Positions 11,456 through 23,469 of a stretch of 64,000 nucleotides of DNA are shown piece by piece. The position numbers and the translations under genes were made by a program. A model generated the notes under the pieces. The model searched no databases. It had not been told where the DNA came from and was given only the letters and a program-made list of their open reading frames with translations. How positions within the stretch are numbered: position 1 is the stretch's first letter; each line of letters begins with the position of its first letter. Source of the stretch: Celoporthe dispersa (taxonomy: Eukaryota; Ascomycota; Sordariomycetes; Diaporthales; Cryphonectriaceae); assembly GCA_016584495.1 (NCBI GenBank), contig WAID01000006.1, positions 3,038,001 through 3,102,000 on the forward strand, given 5' to 3'.

Positions 11456-13015
11456 ATGTCGTCTCCTCCTCCTCCTCCTCCTCCTGCTGCTGCTCCTCCT
11501 CCTCGACAGGTCCCAGCGCCACCACACCCACGCCCGGCGCCTTCCTCTCCTCCCCCAACGCCATCCCCCCGCGGACCTCCTCGGCCGGTGCACCCGCCTA
11601 CAGCACAAGCAATAACAGCAGCAGTGGAGGCGCGGTCGGCGGTGGCGGCGTCATCGCACCCCCTCGTCCTCCTCTCGCACCGCCAGCCGTACCGCCAGCG
11701 CCAGCGTCCTCCGGCCCTCCCAGAGGGCGACTGGATCTCGCAGACGACGCACACGCGGTCCCCACCGCAGCGGGCCCAGCACCACCACCCTCACCACCAA
11801 CAACATCTCCACCGGACCTCGTCGCCCTCCACCGCCGCCGCCTCCCCCTCCTCCTCCAGACCCCCGCCCCACCTCCTCCCGTCGACCAACATCCTCCTCA
11901 ACATGTCGAACCCCCCACCCGACGAGGGGCGGCCCGACCCCTCGCGCTACGCCCACGAGGACTTCAACTTCATCGGCGGCCCGCAGGCGTTCGCGGCGTC
12001 CAAGGACCGCGTGGTGATGGGGCCCTTTGACTACCTCAACAGCCAGCGGGGCAAGGACTTCCGCTCCCAGCTGATCGCGGCCTTCAACACATGGCTGGAC
12101 GTGTCGCCTGCCTCGCTCGAGATCATCACCCGCGTGGTCGGCATGCTGCACACGGCCTCGCTCCTCATCGACGACGTCGAGGACAACAGCGCCCTCCGCC
12201 GCGGCCTCCCCGTCGCCCACGCCATCTTCGGCGTGCCGCAGACCATCAACAGCGCAAACTACGTCTACTTCCGCGCCCTGGCCGAGCTGCAGGGGCTCGG
12301 CAGCCCCCGCGTCATCGCCGTCTTCGCGGAGGAGCTGCAGAACCTGCACAGGGGCCAGGGCCTGGACCTGTTCTGGCGCGACACCCTCACCTGCCCCACC
12401 GAGGACGAGTACCTCGAGATGGTCGGCAACAAGACGGGCGGCCTGTTCCGCCTCGGCATCAAGCTCATGCAGGCCGAGTCCCGCAGCCCGCACCCCATCG
12501 ACTGCGTGCCCCTCGTCAACCTGATCGGCCTCATCTACCAGATCCGCGACGACTACCAGAACCTGCAGAGCACGGAGTACAGCGACAACAAGGGGCTGGC
12601 CGAGGACCTGACCGAGGGCAAGTTCAGCTTCCCCGTCATCCACTCCATCCGCCACGACCCCGCCAACCTGCAGCTCATCAACATCCTCAAGCAGCGCACC
12701 ACCGAGGACGAGGTGAAGCGCTACGCCGTCCAGTACATGGAGGGCACCGGGAGCTTTGACTACACGCTCAGGGTGCTCGACGTCCTGTTCCAGCGCGCCA
12801 GGAAGGTGGCCGAGGACATCGACAAGAGCAGGGGCGACGGGAGCAGGAACAAGGGGATCGAGGCGATCCTGGACAAGATGGTCATCGGGGGGAAGGGCGA
12901 GATGCACTTCCCCGCCAGGGAGCTGAGAGCCGCCGAGCCGAGCCGGACGAGATGGATACAGGACAGAGGACCAGTCATCTATGGTGGGTGCCTTCTCATC
13001 ACTGCTGAGACCTAG
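11456..13015 (+). CDS. ggs1: Geranylgeranyl diphosphate synthase
   Basis: A single open frame of 519 codons. It condenses farnesyl diphosphate with isopentenyl diphosphate to give the C20 precursor of carotenoids, ubiquinone side chains and prenylated GTPases. The first aspartate-rich motif is LLIDDVEDNSALRRG (DDVED at residues 239-243). The second is IYQIRDDYQNLQS (DDYQN at 365-369), the form usual in fungal GGPP synthases. GQGLDLFWRD and GNKTGGLFRLG are also present. The catalytic core begins near MSNPPPDEGRPDPSRYAHED (about residue 150). Before it lies a long Pro/Ser/His-rich extension of low complexity, comparable to the extended N-terminus of Neurospora al-3 but more repetitive. The last 40 or so residues are not recognisable. 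No terpene cyclase, P450 or other pathway gene is adjacent, so this is probably the housekeeping copy. Confidence 0.9.
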   Translation: MSSPPPPPPPAAAPPPRQVPAPPHPRPAPSSPPPTPSPRGPPRPVHPPTAQAITAAVEARSAVAASSHPLVLLSHRQPYRQRQRPPALPEGDWISQTTHTRSPPQRAQHHHPHHQQHLHRTSSPSTAAASPSSSRPPPHLLPSTNILLNMSNPPPDEGRPDPSRYAHEDFNFIGGPQAFAASKDRVVMGPFDYLNSQRGKDFRSQLIAAFNTWLDVSPASLEIITRVVGMLHTASLLIDDVEDNSALRRGLPVAHAIFGVPQTINSANYVYFRALAELQGLGSPRVIAVFAEELQNLHRGQGLDLFWRDTLTCPTEDEYLEMVGNKTGGLFRLGIKLMQAESRSPHPIDCVPLVNLIGLIYQIRDDYQNLQSTEYSDNKGLAEDLTEGKFSFPVIHSIRHDPANLQLINILKQRTTEDEVKRYAVQYMEGTGSFDYTLRVLDVLFQRARKVAEDIDKSRGDGSRNKGIEAILDKMVIGGKGEMHFPARELRAAEPSRTRWIQDRGPVIYGGCLLITAET

Positions 13016-14187
13016 GAAGGGAAACCCGAATCTCTGGTACAGACTGGGACAAGTTGTTTTATTTTTTCTTTTCTCTCTTTTTTTCTCAACGAAATTTAGG
13101 CCTTACTTTGCTTATTGACTCCAAGCCCATCTTTTGGATGATCCACGGATGAGCAGCACATCAGTTCTCAGTTCTCAGCTCGCAGGCAGGCAGGCAGGCA
13201 GGCGTTGATTTCGATTGCGATTTATGATATCCTCTTCGCTCTCAACCAACTCAAGAGATCATGTATCATCGAAAGATAAAGAAATATATATAAACCATAA
13301 AAAAGAAGGGGGGGGCCTTGGGCCACAGAGCAACACGTGAGCTGTACTGATATGGTAGAAGCAACAAAGCCAAAGACGCACGCACACACACACATGTGTG
13401 TCTCTGTGTATATATACGCTGCGGAAGAGAGCTACGAGAGAACAAAACAAGAAAGAAAACAAAAAGTCACGTCGGATCATGATGGAAAGAGAGATACGGA
13501 GGAAGCGACATCGGCAACACTTATTTTTCTTTCTTCTTTTCATTCTCCAACCCGAGACATCGTCAATGTGATGATATAGCTAATAGAGATAAGGAAGAAA
13601 AAAGTAAGGGGGCGGGGCGGGGACACATCGATGTAGATAGATAGATAGGTATATAATCTTTCCCTGTCTGCCTCCTCCTCTGCCCTATCCTTCACCTGGC
13701 CAGACCACATGCCGACGTTGCTCATTCCACAAGAGAAAAGAAAAAGAGGACGAGAATAAGAAATAAGATAAAGAGAAAAAAGAAAAAAAGAGTTTCCCCG
13801 TTCCACCAGTGACAGCTGAGGTCAGATAGGTATTTCCAAAATCACGTTGAACGCCATTCCGAGACCCCCGGGGGTGGATAATCTGGGTACCCCCTCAAGA
13901 TCATCTTTGGCGAAGAGAGAGAGAGGAAAAAAAGACACTAGAGGGTATGGATAAGATCCGCCAGATATGAAAAGAAAAAAAAAGAGATGAATAGATCCAA
14001 GGTGAAGATGGTTACATAAGGGGGGGGGGGGAGATCATCCAACAGGGGAGATGCCCAGTCTGCTGGTCATCAGGGTATAGAGAAGAACCAAGGAAAAGGA
14101 TGATTTTTGTTTTTGGGGTTTTTTTTCCTCTCGAAAGGAGGTCTGTATGCCGTGCAGATGTCGGTGCAGTTGGCCGTGTTCCGGGCC
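13016..14187. other. Convergent 3' region
   Basis: This lies between the stops of the GGPP synthase gene and opy2. It contains a GGCA tetranucleotide repeat (13184-13202), a short GATA-like repeat near 13640 and a G-run near 14020-14032. No gene is seen. Confidence 0.5.
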
Positions 14188-15554
14188 TCACTTTTCGTCA
14201 TGTGCCTCGTGTTCGTCTCCAAACGGGCTCTTTGCCCGGTCCGCTGTGCTTGGTCGGTGTGACGCCCGCTGCGTGGCCTCTGCTATGACCGCGCTGAGGG
14301 TCTGGTTGCTCTGGCTGCTCATGCGCCTTGACAGCGGAGGGTCGCGGAAGGGGCTCTCCTCCTCCCGTGGCGGGCTGGTCACTGGTGTCTGCAGCCCTGA
14401 CCTCTCGTCGTCCGTGGCGCTCTGGACGCTTGCCGTTGAGGACTGCTTCAGGCTGCTGCCGACACGCACCACCTGGGCCCGCACGGCAGTGGCCGTGTTG
14501 GCGCTGTTGGCATTGTTGAGGAACGTGGAGCCTACGCTGAAGGTGCTGTCCGCAGGGCTGGGCGGGATGATGCTCGAGTACTTCTTGTGGTCGATCAGCG
14601 GCACCGGCGGCGGCGAGATGTCGCTCCCGGAGTTGCTGCTCCCCATGGACTTGACGCTGACCATGGCCGCCTTGGCCCGCATGCCCGTCTGTGCCGGGGT
14701 CACGACAACTCCAGCCTTGCCGTAGATGGTCGAGGCGACGCTCGAGCGAGGTGCGTATGAAGTCCGTGCGTATGACGTCCGGTCCGTGTAGCCAGAGACG
14801 CCAGAGCAGACCGAGTCGCGGAGATCGCCCGGCACGAAAAAGTGTTGGTCCTCGACCGAGTTGGGCGTGCCGGCCTGGGAAGACGTGGCGATCGGGATCG
14901 GCGGGACGGGTGGCACCAGGAGCGTCGGCGAGGTGGGCGTGGCCCGGTTGGTGACACCCGGGATGTAGGCGATCTGGATGATGTTGGATGCGCGGGTGAG
15001 CACGGTCGAGGCGACCGAGTTGCGGCCATGCGACGTGGCCCTCGTGTTCCTCCTCGACTGGAAGTCCTTCTCCCGCTGGCCGTCGGTGTACTCCTCGCCG
15101 TCCCACGTCCTCTGGTCGTAGTCCCCCCTCCTGTTCTTTATCTTGTGTTTCCAGACGAAGTATACGGCGACGATGACGAGTGCCACCGCGACGACACCAC
15201 CGACGACAGCGCCCGCGATGGCGCCCGTGCTGGCCTTGGAGCTAGAGCCTGAGCTCACCGAGGTCGAGGACGCGGACGCGGCACAATACGCCTGCGGGCA
15301 TGATGTGCAGTCTAGAGGAACGGTAACCTGGCATGCCTCTCCGTCGGCACAGGTAGGACATGACGGCGAGCCGTCCTGACATTCAACACAGCCGCTTTGT
15401 CGGGGGAAGAGGGCGTGTACGGTCACTAGAGAGGCGGAGGGAGAGATTAGCATCGGGGAGGGTGGCCGGCGAGGCACAGAGGCCGGGGCGAGCGACAGCG
15501 CTGGGCGGCGAGCAGGTAGACGAGAGACTCACAATCTCCTTGTATCAGCGACAT
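14188..15554 (-). CDS. opy2: Opy2-type plasma-membrane anchor of the HOG/MAPK pathway
   Basis: Exon 1 is 15554-15533 (MSLIQGD plus one base) and exon 2 is 15425-14188, for 419 residues. The intron at 15532-15426 has GTGAGT and CTCTAG ends. The short extracellular part ends in a cysteine motif, SGCVECQDGSPSCPTCADGE with further VPLDCTSCPQAYC, which is the Opy2 N-terminal domain. A Ser-rich spacer, one membrane span (about residues 75-99, GAIAGAVVGGVVAVALVIVA) and a basic KHKIKNRR stop-transfer follow. The long cytosolic tail is Ser/Thr/Pro-rich with PPVPP-type stretches. In yeast, Opy2 recruits the adaptor Ste50, and through it Ste11, to the membrane for osmostress and filamentation signalling. 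There is no cleavable signal peptide, again as in yeast Opy2. The frame is intact throughout. Confidence 0.85.
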
Positions 15555-17901
15555 GGTGGCGGTTGACGCGAGGCGTCAGACCCGACAAGCTGGTGCTGGG
15601 CGAGGTCGGACGGGACAGGTCGATGGGGAGGTGGGAGAGATTGGTGAAGATGATCGACACAGAGACGGCTGGCAGTAAAATGCAGATCCCGTTTTGGTGA
15701 TCAGTCAGGGCCGATCCCAGGCGGCTCTGAGCTGAGTCCGAGAGCAAGGCTGCCCAATCTTTAAATAGGACAGGGCGTCTATGAGGCGGCTTCGGTTGGA
15801 CGGCGCGGCTGCTGCTGATGAGATTGAGTCCGAGGACAGTGGTATGAAAGGGTCTATTTCGGTCGGGACGGTGATTTTCGTGAGGGCGGTGGAAGCATCT
15901 ATGGGAGCGGACTCGAGGGGCGGGGGAATTGTTGCATGTGGCGAAGGACAGGATAGACAGAACGAGCGACACTGAGACCCGGCTCAGGAGGTTAGGGAGG
16001 GAGAGAAAGAGAGAGGGGGTTTGTTGGTCGAGCTGTCTATGTCCTGATACAAGACATGAGAGTCGACGTTGTGCAGTCGATGTCGTCTGTGGGTGACTCG
16101 AAGGCTGCACGGCGCGGGTGGGTAGGCAGGAGGAAGGGGAGGAGGAAGGTTGAAAGGTCCGACAGAGGTCAGGTCATGAAGGGTTGGAGTTGAGGGACGA
16201 GATTGAGATGAGAGGAGCGGGAAATCGATGCGGCAGCACAGCACAAGGACCACAGGACTGCCCTGGCTGCCCCGTGGAGCCGACAGGGATTGGGGGGGTG
16301 TGGGTGGTTTCCAGGCCAGGGCTGCTACTATTACAATAGTATGGGCGTACGCGGTATAGCACGCGGTAGAGGGTACTCAGCTTATGGTAGGCGCTGTGAG
16401 CAGTGCACAGCGGGCGCGACAGGGCACGGGTTGTACCTGTGTACCTGGCGGATCGGGAGGGGGTGGGGAGGATGGAGGGAAGAGGGGTCGATCTGCGCGA
16501 TTTGAGTGGCTGAGGGTGGGCGAGGGGGCGTCGTGATTGGCCCGGGAAACCAAGTCAGGGCGGAGAAGAGGTTGCATGAACGTGGGCCCCCCATTCAATA
16601 CTTGCTATGGCGCCCTGTGCCTGTGAGAGAGCCCTGTGCCTGGGCGGCGCGCATGTAATCCGTCAGTAACTTCGTAACAGCGAGCCATGCTATTGCCAAA
16701 CCAAAACCCTGGGAATGCAGGACCAGGGCATCATCGACAGGGCAGGTGACACTGAAAAACAAGAAAGAGAAAGGAAGAAAGAGAAGAAAGATTAAAAACC
16801 ACAACGGCTAGGCGGATGATGGGACCCATCCTGACGCGATCAGATCTCAATACAATGCAAGCAAGAGGCCAACAACAAACATCAACCTTTTGTTCTCTTC
16901 TCTCTTTGAAGGGGGGAGGGGGCCTGTTGGGTCTGGCCCCGTCCTGTTCCCCAGGCCCTAGCCATGGTACGTACCTATACGCAGTACCAAGAGCAGCAGC
17001 AAAAGGGCGTCGAGACTCGGCCAGGGCCAAGGGGAGGGGGGCCGGTCCAGCGACCACCAAGCGAGAAGGGTTAAAAAAGGTGGTAAAGAGAATTAAAAAA
17101 GAAAAGAAAAGAACCAATAGACTGGTAGAGAGGCAAATGAGTGCAACGGTAAGTAGCTCAAGGCAAATTTGACGTACCAGAGTAGAGAGAGGGGATTTAT
17201 TCTTGGGTATTTTTGGCCCCAATGTGCTGACTTGATGGGATGACGGGAGAATGCATGGCGCTGGGCGAGAAGAGCCCTCGGCCAGGGATGGGATGATCAC
17301 TCTTTCTCATCCTTCTCTCACACACCCTCTCTCCTCCTCTTACTTTTACGTATATGTACTTGATTCAATAAAACCCATTAGTTCCATCCCAGCCCTGCGC
17401 TGTCGACAGTGTAATGTACACACCCCCCCCCCCGGGCTCTCACCCCTCTGGGTCTAGCCACCCAAGGCCACACAAGAGAGGACCTGGGCTGTTGAACCCC
17501 CTGCAATTTCAACTCATCCACTATTTTCCCCCTCACCAGCGTCGGTGCCGTATTCCAGACCGCGCGACTCGTCTGTCCATCATCTCCTGCTCGTGATTGG
17601 GGAGGTTTCGCCTTTTATTTTCTCTTCTTTCTTTTCTTTTTCTTCTCTTGCTTTTTTTTTTGTTTTGTTTTTGGGCCCTTGACTCTCCCCTCTCGATCTT
17701 TGAATCTGATTCCCCAGCAAGGGGTAATTACATTACAAGTACCCGCAGGCATCGATCGTGATTTTATCCTCACCTCGGAGAATTCCCAAAACGTGTTGCA
17801 AGCTTGCCGGTAGTAGTACTATGTATCTCATCCGATAATCAATCATCATATCGTGCTTGAGAAACACAGGTTCGAGCTGAGCCAGAAGCCAGCTGAGAAG
17901 G

Positions 17902-17939
<38 letters not shown>

Positions 17940-20900
17940 GTCTACGGCCCTGCATCCTCCGTCGTGACATTTGAGGCCGATCTCGATGGGGGTGACCCAG
18001 CCCATCTTCCCCCCTCCCTGCCCGCCTGCCTGCCTGCCTCCTTCCTACCCTGCTCTTTACTACTATGTTACTTATGGTATTCCAATGGTACAGGTCGGCC
18101 CAGCCCATCCATACGAGCCGGATCTTCACCCGTGATCCTCACCCAAAAAACCACCCCCCTCTCCCCTCTCTTGTTCGTGTCCCGAACCTCGTGTGCTGCT
18201 GCGCCGTATCTCGGGTCACATTCCTGCCCTGTCCCACGCCATGCTAAAGGGTAAAATGGTGCCATAATACGTGCATTGCAAATCGTAAACGATGATCTAC
18301 AGCACCCTGCCCGACCCCATAAAACAGTTACGCCGGACAGCCGATCCCCGTCCACCTTCACTTTACATAGAGGACACCGCCCACCCAAATCTTTGCGTCG
18401 AGGGAAGGTGGGCGGGGCACGGCTGCAAGTCGTACCACGGAGGAGGAGGAGGAGGAGGAGGAGAATGAGGAAGGGCAGCGGACGGTGGTTTCCCTCCCCT
18501 CCTCCTCCTCATCATCTGCCTCCGCCAGAGAGAACGCGAGTCGTACAGGCTCACCACCATCCGGGGATTTGTGGCAAAAATTTCCTTTTTCGATGCTTTA
18601 TTGATTTAATTAATTGCCTTTGATCCCGCAGCCGCTAGCTGGTGTTTAGAGTACGCTTGGCGAGCGGCTTGGGCTGGGCGGCGGTGTTTGAGATTGAGTT
18701 GGCCATGCCGCAGCCACGCGCTCCTTGGTCATCAGCAGCCCGCTGGCGAAATCATCTATAAGCAACCGCTAAGGATAGTAAGAGAGATGAGCGAGAGAGA
18801 GAGAGAGAGAGAGAAAGAACAAGGGAGAAAAAATGAAGGAAAAAAGAAATCCAAAAGAAAAGAAAAGAATAGAATTCTTGTCCAAAATTTTTATAAATCT
18901 TTTCTTTTCTCTTTTTGGAAGGGTGGAAAAAGAAGCCCCTGGAGACAGGCTGTCGTACACCTTGTCTTCCCCTTCTCGCTCGGCATGAAGACCCCGTCAG
19001 TTAATAATCATGCCGCCTCCCAAGTCATTTACGGCTGCTCTCTGCTATCTAGCCAGGATTAGAGTTGACATGGTATAGTTGATTTCTGTCTGTTCTCCTT
19101 CTCTTTGCCCTTCCCTTTTTTTGCCCTTGTATATTTGGACAACAGGAGGATCCAGACCAATAGTATGGCCCGTTTGGAATCCCGCCCATCCTGCTCGTGC
19201 CGCCGCAGCCTCACCGTGGCGAGCTGCTCGCGAGCGCTTCCTTCTGGACCCGCCGTTCTGGAAGGCTTCCTGGGCCTCTTCCTGCTTTGGGCAGTGGGAT
19301 GCGATCCGCCCTTCCAAAAGGGCCGGTCTGGTAATAGATGCTGAGGTAAGGGGCCAGGCTGACGGGGCCCATGGAGGGGACCGCATCCTCCTGAAGGCTT
19401 CGCCTGTGTATGTGGAATGCTTCGGCGCCGGAGTGTGGCGTGGGCCTCTGGTCTCGTTAGATTGCTTCCATCTAGCAAGCTTTTTACGGCTGAACACGTT
19501 CAGACCGCCGGGTCTTAATGAGGGTGGCGTCGGGATGTCGCGGGTTGAGGGCCTGTGGTGGGAGGAGCTGAGCAATATCGACAGTCCGGCCTGACCACGC
19601 GGGCCGGCACACTGGTACACCGTGCTGGCTCTGTCAGTCGAGGTGAGGCATGGCTGGGCAGGACCACAGCAGAAGGAGCCCCCTTGGTGCTTCCGAGCTG
19701 TATGGGTGCCAGGCTCTTGACGCCGACCATGGTCCCCTTGGCTTTTCTGCTACCATTTCCTCTCAGTCTCCACGTCTGGTCTTCCAGGCTGTAGCACGGA
19801 GGGGTGCTCCATGTGGACGGACCGGTGAGCCACGGGTTATAAGTTCCCAGGGCGATCTAAGGCGCCTAGCTAGCCAGCCGTTAAGCAAGGCCATGCCAGC
19901 TCTAGGTGATCTGACCAAGGGCGAGGTCAAAGAGAACATGCTGCCGTCATGATGCCGGGGCTGGAGTAGTGGAAGGGGTTCCATACGTGGAGAAAAGCCC
20001 AGGAACCTGTCGGGGCGCCTTTGGACGAGAGTGCTGTCTGCCAAAAAGACAGAAACCCGTGTTTTGATTAGCAGTGGTTATCGTCAGGATTGCCCATAGC
20101 TAGACCATGAAGGTCGAGCAAACCGCCGCGCCTGGTCTGCCAGAGCCAAAATCTGCACAGAGCCCCGGATCACGCGGACGGCATATGATCCTTGGGCCTG
20201 GAGGGTGACCTGAGAGCAGCAGCCGATGCGAGAGTTCCCCAGCACCACGATCGCGCCGCGAGCCTTTTGAGGCAGCAAACCAGCAGCTCGTCTCATGCAG
20301 CCTGACGTCGCCGTGCGATCCAGAATCGCAGAGACCGACCCTACCATGCCCGTTGTCTCTGTTCATGGTCTCTTGACGCCGCGGGTAGCGAAGCAAGCCC
20401 TGGGTTTGGACGCCGCATCGGGTCTCTACATCGCATAATAACTGGCTGAACTTGTGACCGTGGAGGCCAACCAGTTCAGCGCGAGCACATCTTCTCGCAG
20501 GCGTCCATAAACCTCGATGATCCTAAAGCTGACGTTTCCCTGTCAGCGCAAAGCCTCTCACAAGATAGGCTGCCCGTGTGTACTGAACGATATTGCCCAT
20601 AGGCATGTGAGCATCTGGAGCCGGAAGACGGCCAAGGTCGTTCATGTCGCCCTGAGGACCACCCAAGAGTCAAGGGATTCCCGCCCTCTCCTTTCAGCGA
20701 AGGTCGGCCAGCCCTCGTGCAACACCTCACCTAGGAGGTCCCAAGAATACCAACGGCCGATGTCGATTCCTGAGAGACCCTAGTGCAGCTGTCCGCATCG
20801 ACCGAGGTTCGTAGTCGCAAGGACTTGCAACTGTGCAGTCTTTCATGCGTTGCATGCCAGCTGAGCGAGGAGGCGAAGGAACCACGACAGGAAATGCCAG

Positions 20901-23469
20901 TCCATACTTCACCCCTGAAGGTGACCGAACGGAAAGCTCGCCTCAAACACAACCTTGAAGAGAGATAATATCGAGTGCACCTCACAAAGCGGAAATGCAA
21001 TCGAAAGCGCTCTGCAAAAAAAATGCAATAAGTTGAGGCAAAACAACCCTCCCCCCCTAAAAAACCACGAAGCCGGCTATGCCTCCAACGACTTTGGCGA
21101 CAGGCGGGAGGATGGTCGCTACAGAATGAATGAATGCTCGAGACTAATGTGCTTCCATGTCCTCAGTCATACCATCATCACATCCAGGTGGCTATCCGGA
21201 GCTGCCGAGACAACGAGGCTCGTGTGAGGAATATTGTGTCGCTATCATCAGAATCTGGCTCCTCTCGCCAGGCTCTTTTTTTCCTTCTTTTTTTATTGAT
21301 GGAAATTGGGAATAGGCGCTGGCAGATAGCGTGTGGTGGCTATACGAGGCCTGCCGAGCCACGAAATTGGCTCGTGTTGCTATTTTTAAATTTGCAAAGG
21401 GCTTTGAGTGGCCAACTGGTGTGCGTGCTTGTGCCGCACTTGCGCTAGGGAAGAGAAGCCTTGCGGGAACTCTTTGTGATCTGCACTCTAGCGTGGCTCC
21501 CATCGCGTGTCCCGTCCCGTTACTCATTGTTTGAGGACAATGCATGATTTCCCGGGTAGACGGGCGGACGGGTAACGTAGTAGTAGTGGTGGTAGTGACA
21601 GCGGGTTGTGATCATCTGGGAGCGCAGTGGACTTGACGGTCATGTTCCACGGCGGGTGGCCACGGGGCGCAGCCCTGGAGGGCGGGCTTGTATCTCCCGC
21701 CCCCTTCAGCTGTCAGCTGTCCAAGAGGAAGAACTCGGACGGTGGCCATGGACACGCGAAGGCGGTGAAAGCCGTCGTACATAGTGTGTGTGTGCGTCTA
21801 GTAGGTGTGTGTGTGTGTGTGTGTGTGTTGGTGGGCCTGCGGGAAGACAGGGCTGTTTCAGAAGGGGGAGGGGGCCTACAATCCTGTCTTCAGCGCCTTT
21901 CCTCATGGACCCTTGCGTTCGCAGCGAAGGGGAAAGCTTCTGGAACGAGATTGATTGGCGAACGGGCCATCGGCAATCCCCAGAATCTTAAATGGTCCCA
22001 GTTGGGATCTGCGGGAATAGGGGATGGCCATCTTGGGTGAACGGGCCTCCATATCTCGCTGAAAGGCGATGAATAGGTGGTACTATGGTGCCACCTGTGG
22101 CCAATGGAGTCCATGATCAGAGAGAAGCAGAGAGGCAAGATGCTGAAACGTTCCGTTCCGTCCGTAGGTCAGCTAGCAGACCTGGCAGAGGCATCCGTCA
22201 GGCCAAGTCTGGCTTTGCATGGCACGCCCTCGATGTCATCCTGCCTTGTACCAGGTAGATGTCTCGCTGGAGATAGGACTGGGCGACATCGACGACGACG
22301 ACGACAACGTGCCATCAGGTGTGATGCCTCTGGATTGGCCTGTCCCGTCGAGTAGGTGTGTCGAGAGAAAGGCGAGGGCTGGTGCTGTGTGTGTGTGCAG
22401 TGACGTCGTTTGGAGCTTGTGACCTTGGCATTTGGGGGGAGCTGCCGTGGGTGTGTCTTTCCCTGTGACCCTACCGTCGCATCCTCGTCTGCGGCCATGG
22501 ATTTTGACTTTTTCGTTACCCTGCCTGTGCCCTGCCGTGAGGTCATGCCAACAGGAGGCAGTAGGCAGACATCGCAGAGCTGCCGCTGTAAAGCAGAGAC
22601 TCCTGCCGTGGGAGGGCGACTGGACGATTGACCTACCGTTCACTGCCCCGTGGGTCCGTGCAGAGTTGAGCTCTAAAACTTACCAGTGCTGCGGGTTCAA
22701 GGTCCTCCTGGTGGGCCCCCTCCTGCCCACTGGTCACTAAATACAGGCTGGAGACCTTGGTGGGAGGAGCGAGTGACAACTCGACAACCTAACCTTACTA
22801 CGGCTAAGCCACAGCGACGACCCCTGCACCGCCAGGTAGGTTGTCCTTTTCTTATGCGGACCTCCTTTTTTTTTTTTTTTGTCTCCCCTCTCATCCTTCC
22901 CTCAGCTTTTCTATACTAGGACTGGCCCCCCGTATCATCCTCTTCTCTTTCTGTTCTCGAGATTCTCTCTCGACTTGGTCTTGGCCTCACGTCTTTCCCG
23001 TTCGCTACACAGCTTTTGCTCCTGCTCGCGTGACGGAAACGCCGTGTGGGCTTGCATTCACACCAGCCGCTCGTTGCTTTTCCTCGAAGCTGACCTCACC
23101 TCTGGACGGCCGAGTCAGGATTAACCTTGTCCTTGAATCTACGCGACTGCGGTGTGGATCAGCAACTACTCCGTACGCTACGCCCCAGCCAAGCCCTCAG
23201 AGCCAGCGGTTGCCTCCTTTTCCTGGTCCCCTTCTTCAGCTCTTTGTCCAGTCAGCAAATAACGGTCGGGATTTCTTTCTTGGTCTCCGCCTTTTCCCTC
23301 ACGACAGTCTCCTCCGTTCTTCCTCTCCCCGACTCTGAGCACACGACTCCTCAGAGGTACAACCTGTTCCCGTCCCCCCTCGAGCAGGACGCACCCATCC
23401 GCCCCTCGAACATACACCCTATAGACAGCCGAGAACCGGTGCTACGTCACCCGCGACCAACAGGCCAAC
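15555..23469. other. 7.9 kb gene-free stretch
   Basis: This is the largest interval without a gene, between opy2 (transcribed leftward) and chitin synthase (transcribed rightward). It contains (CA)n at about 17904-17938, a GGA triplet run at about 18438-18462, (GA)n at about 18790-18813 and (GT)n at about 21807-21829. From about 22865 to 23469 it becomes strongly pyrimidine-rich, as expected for the chitin synthase promoter and leader. Between about 19000 and 22700 the sequence is mixed and complex, without repeats, but no frame on either strand looks like a protein. Confidence 0.5.
17904..17938. repeat. (CA)n microsatellite
   Basis: A pure CA dinucleotide tract in a non-coding stretch. Confidence 0.9.

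Noticed and set aside
11651..12907. Long minus-strand frame opposite GGPP synthase
   Set aside because: It is the shadow of a GC-rich coding frame; the plus strand carries both aspartate-rich motifs, and this translation is Val/Leu/Asp-rich nonsense.
16595..17300. 189-codon minus-strand frame with a hydrophobic stretch
   Set aside because: The hydrophobic residues come from an A/G-rich (T/C-rich on this strand) tract; there is no conserved start or domain.
17860..17885. GGTTCGAGC, similar to a tRNA B box
   Set aside because: No matching acceptor, D or anticodon arms could be folded around it.
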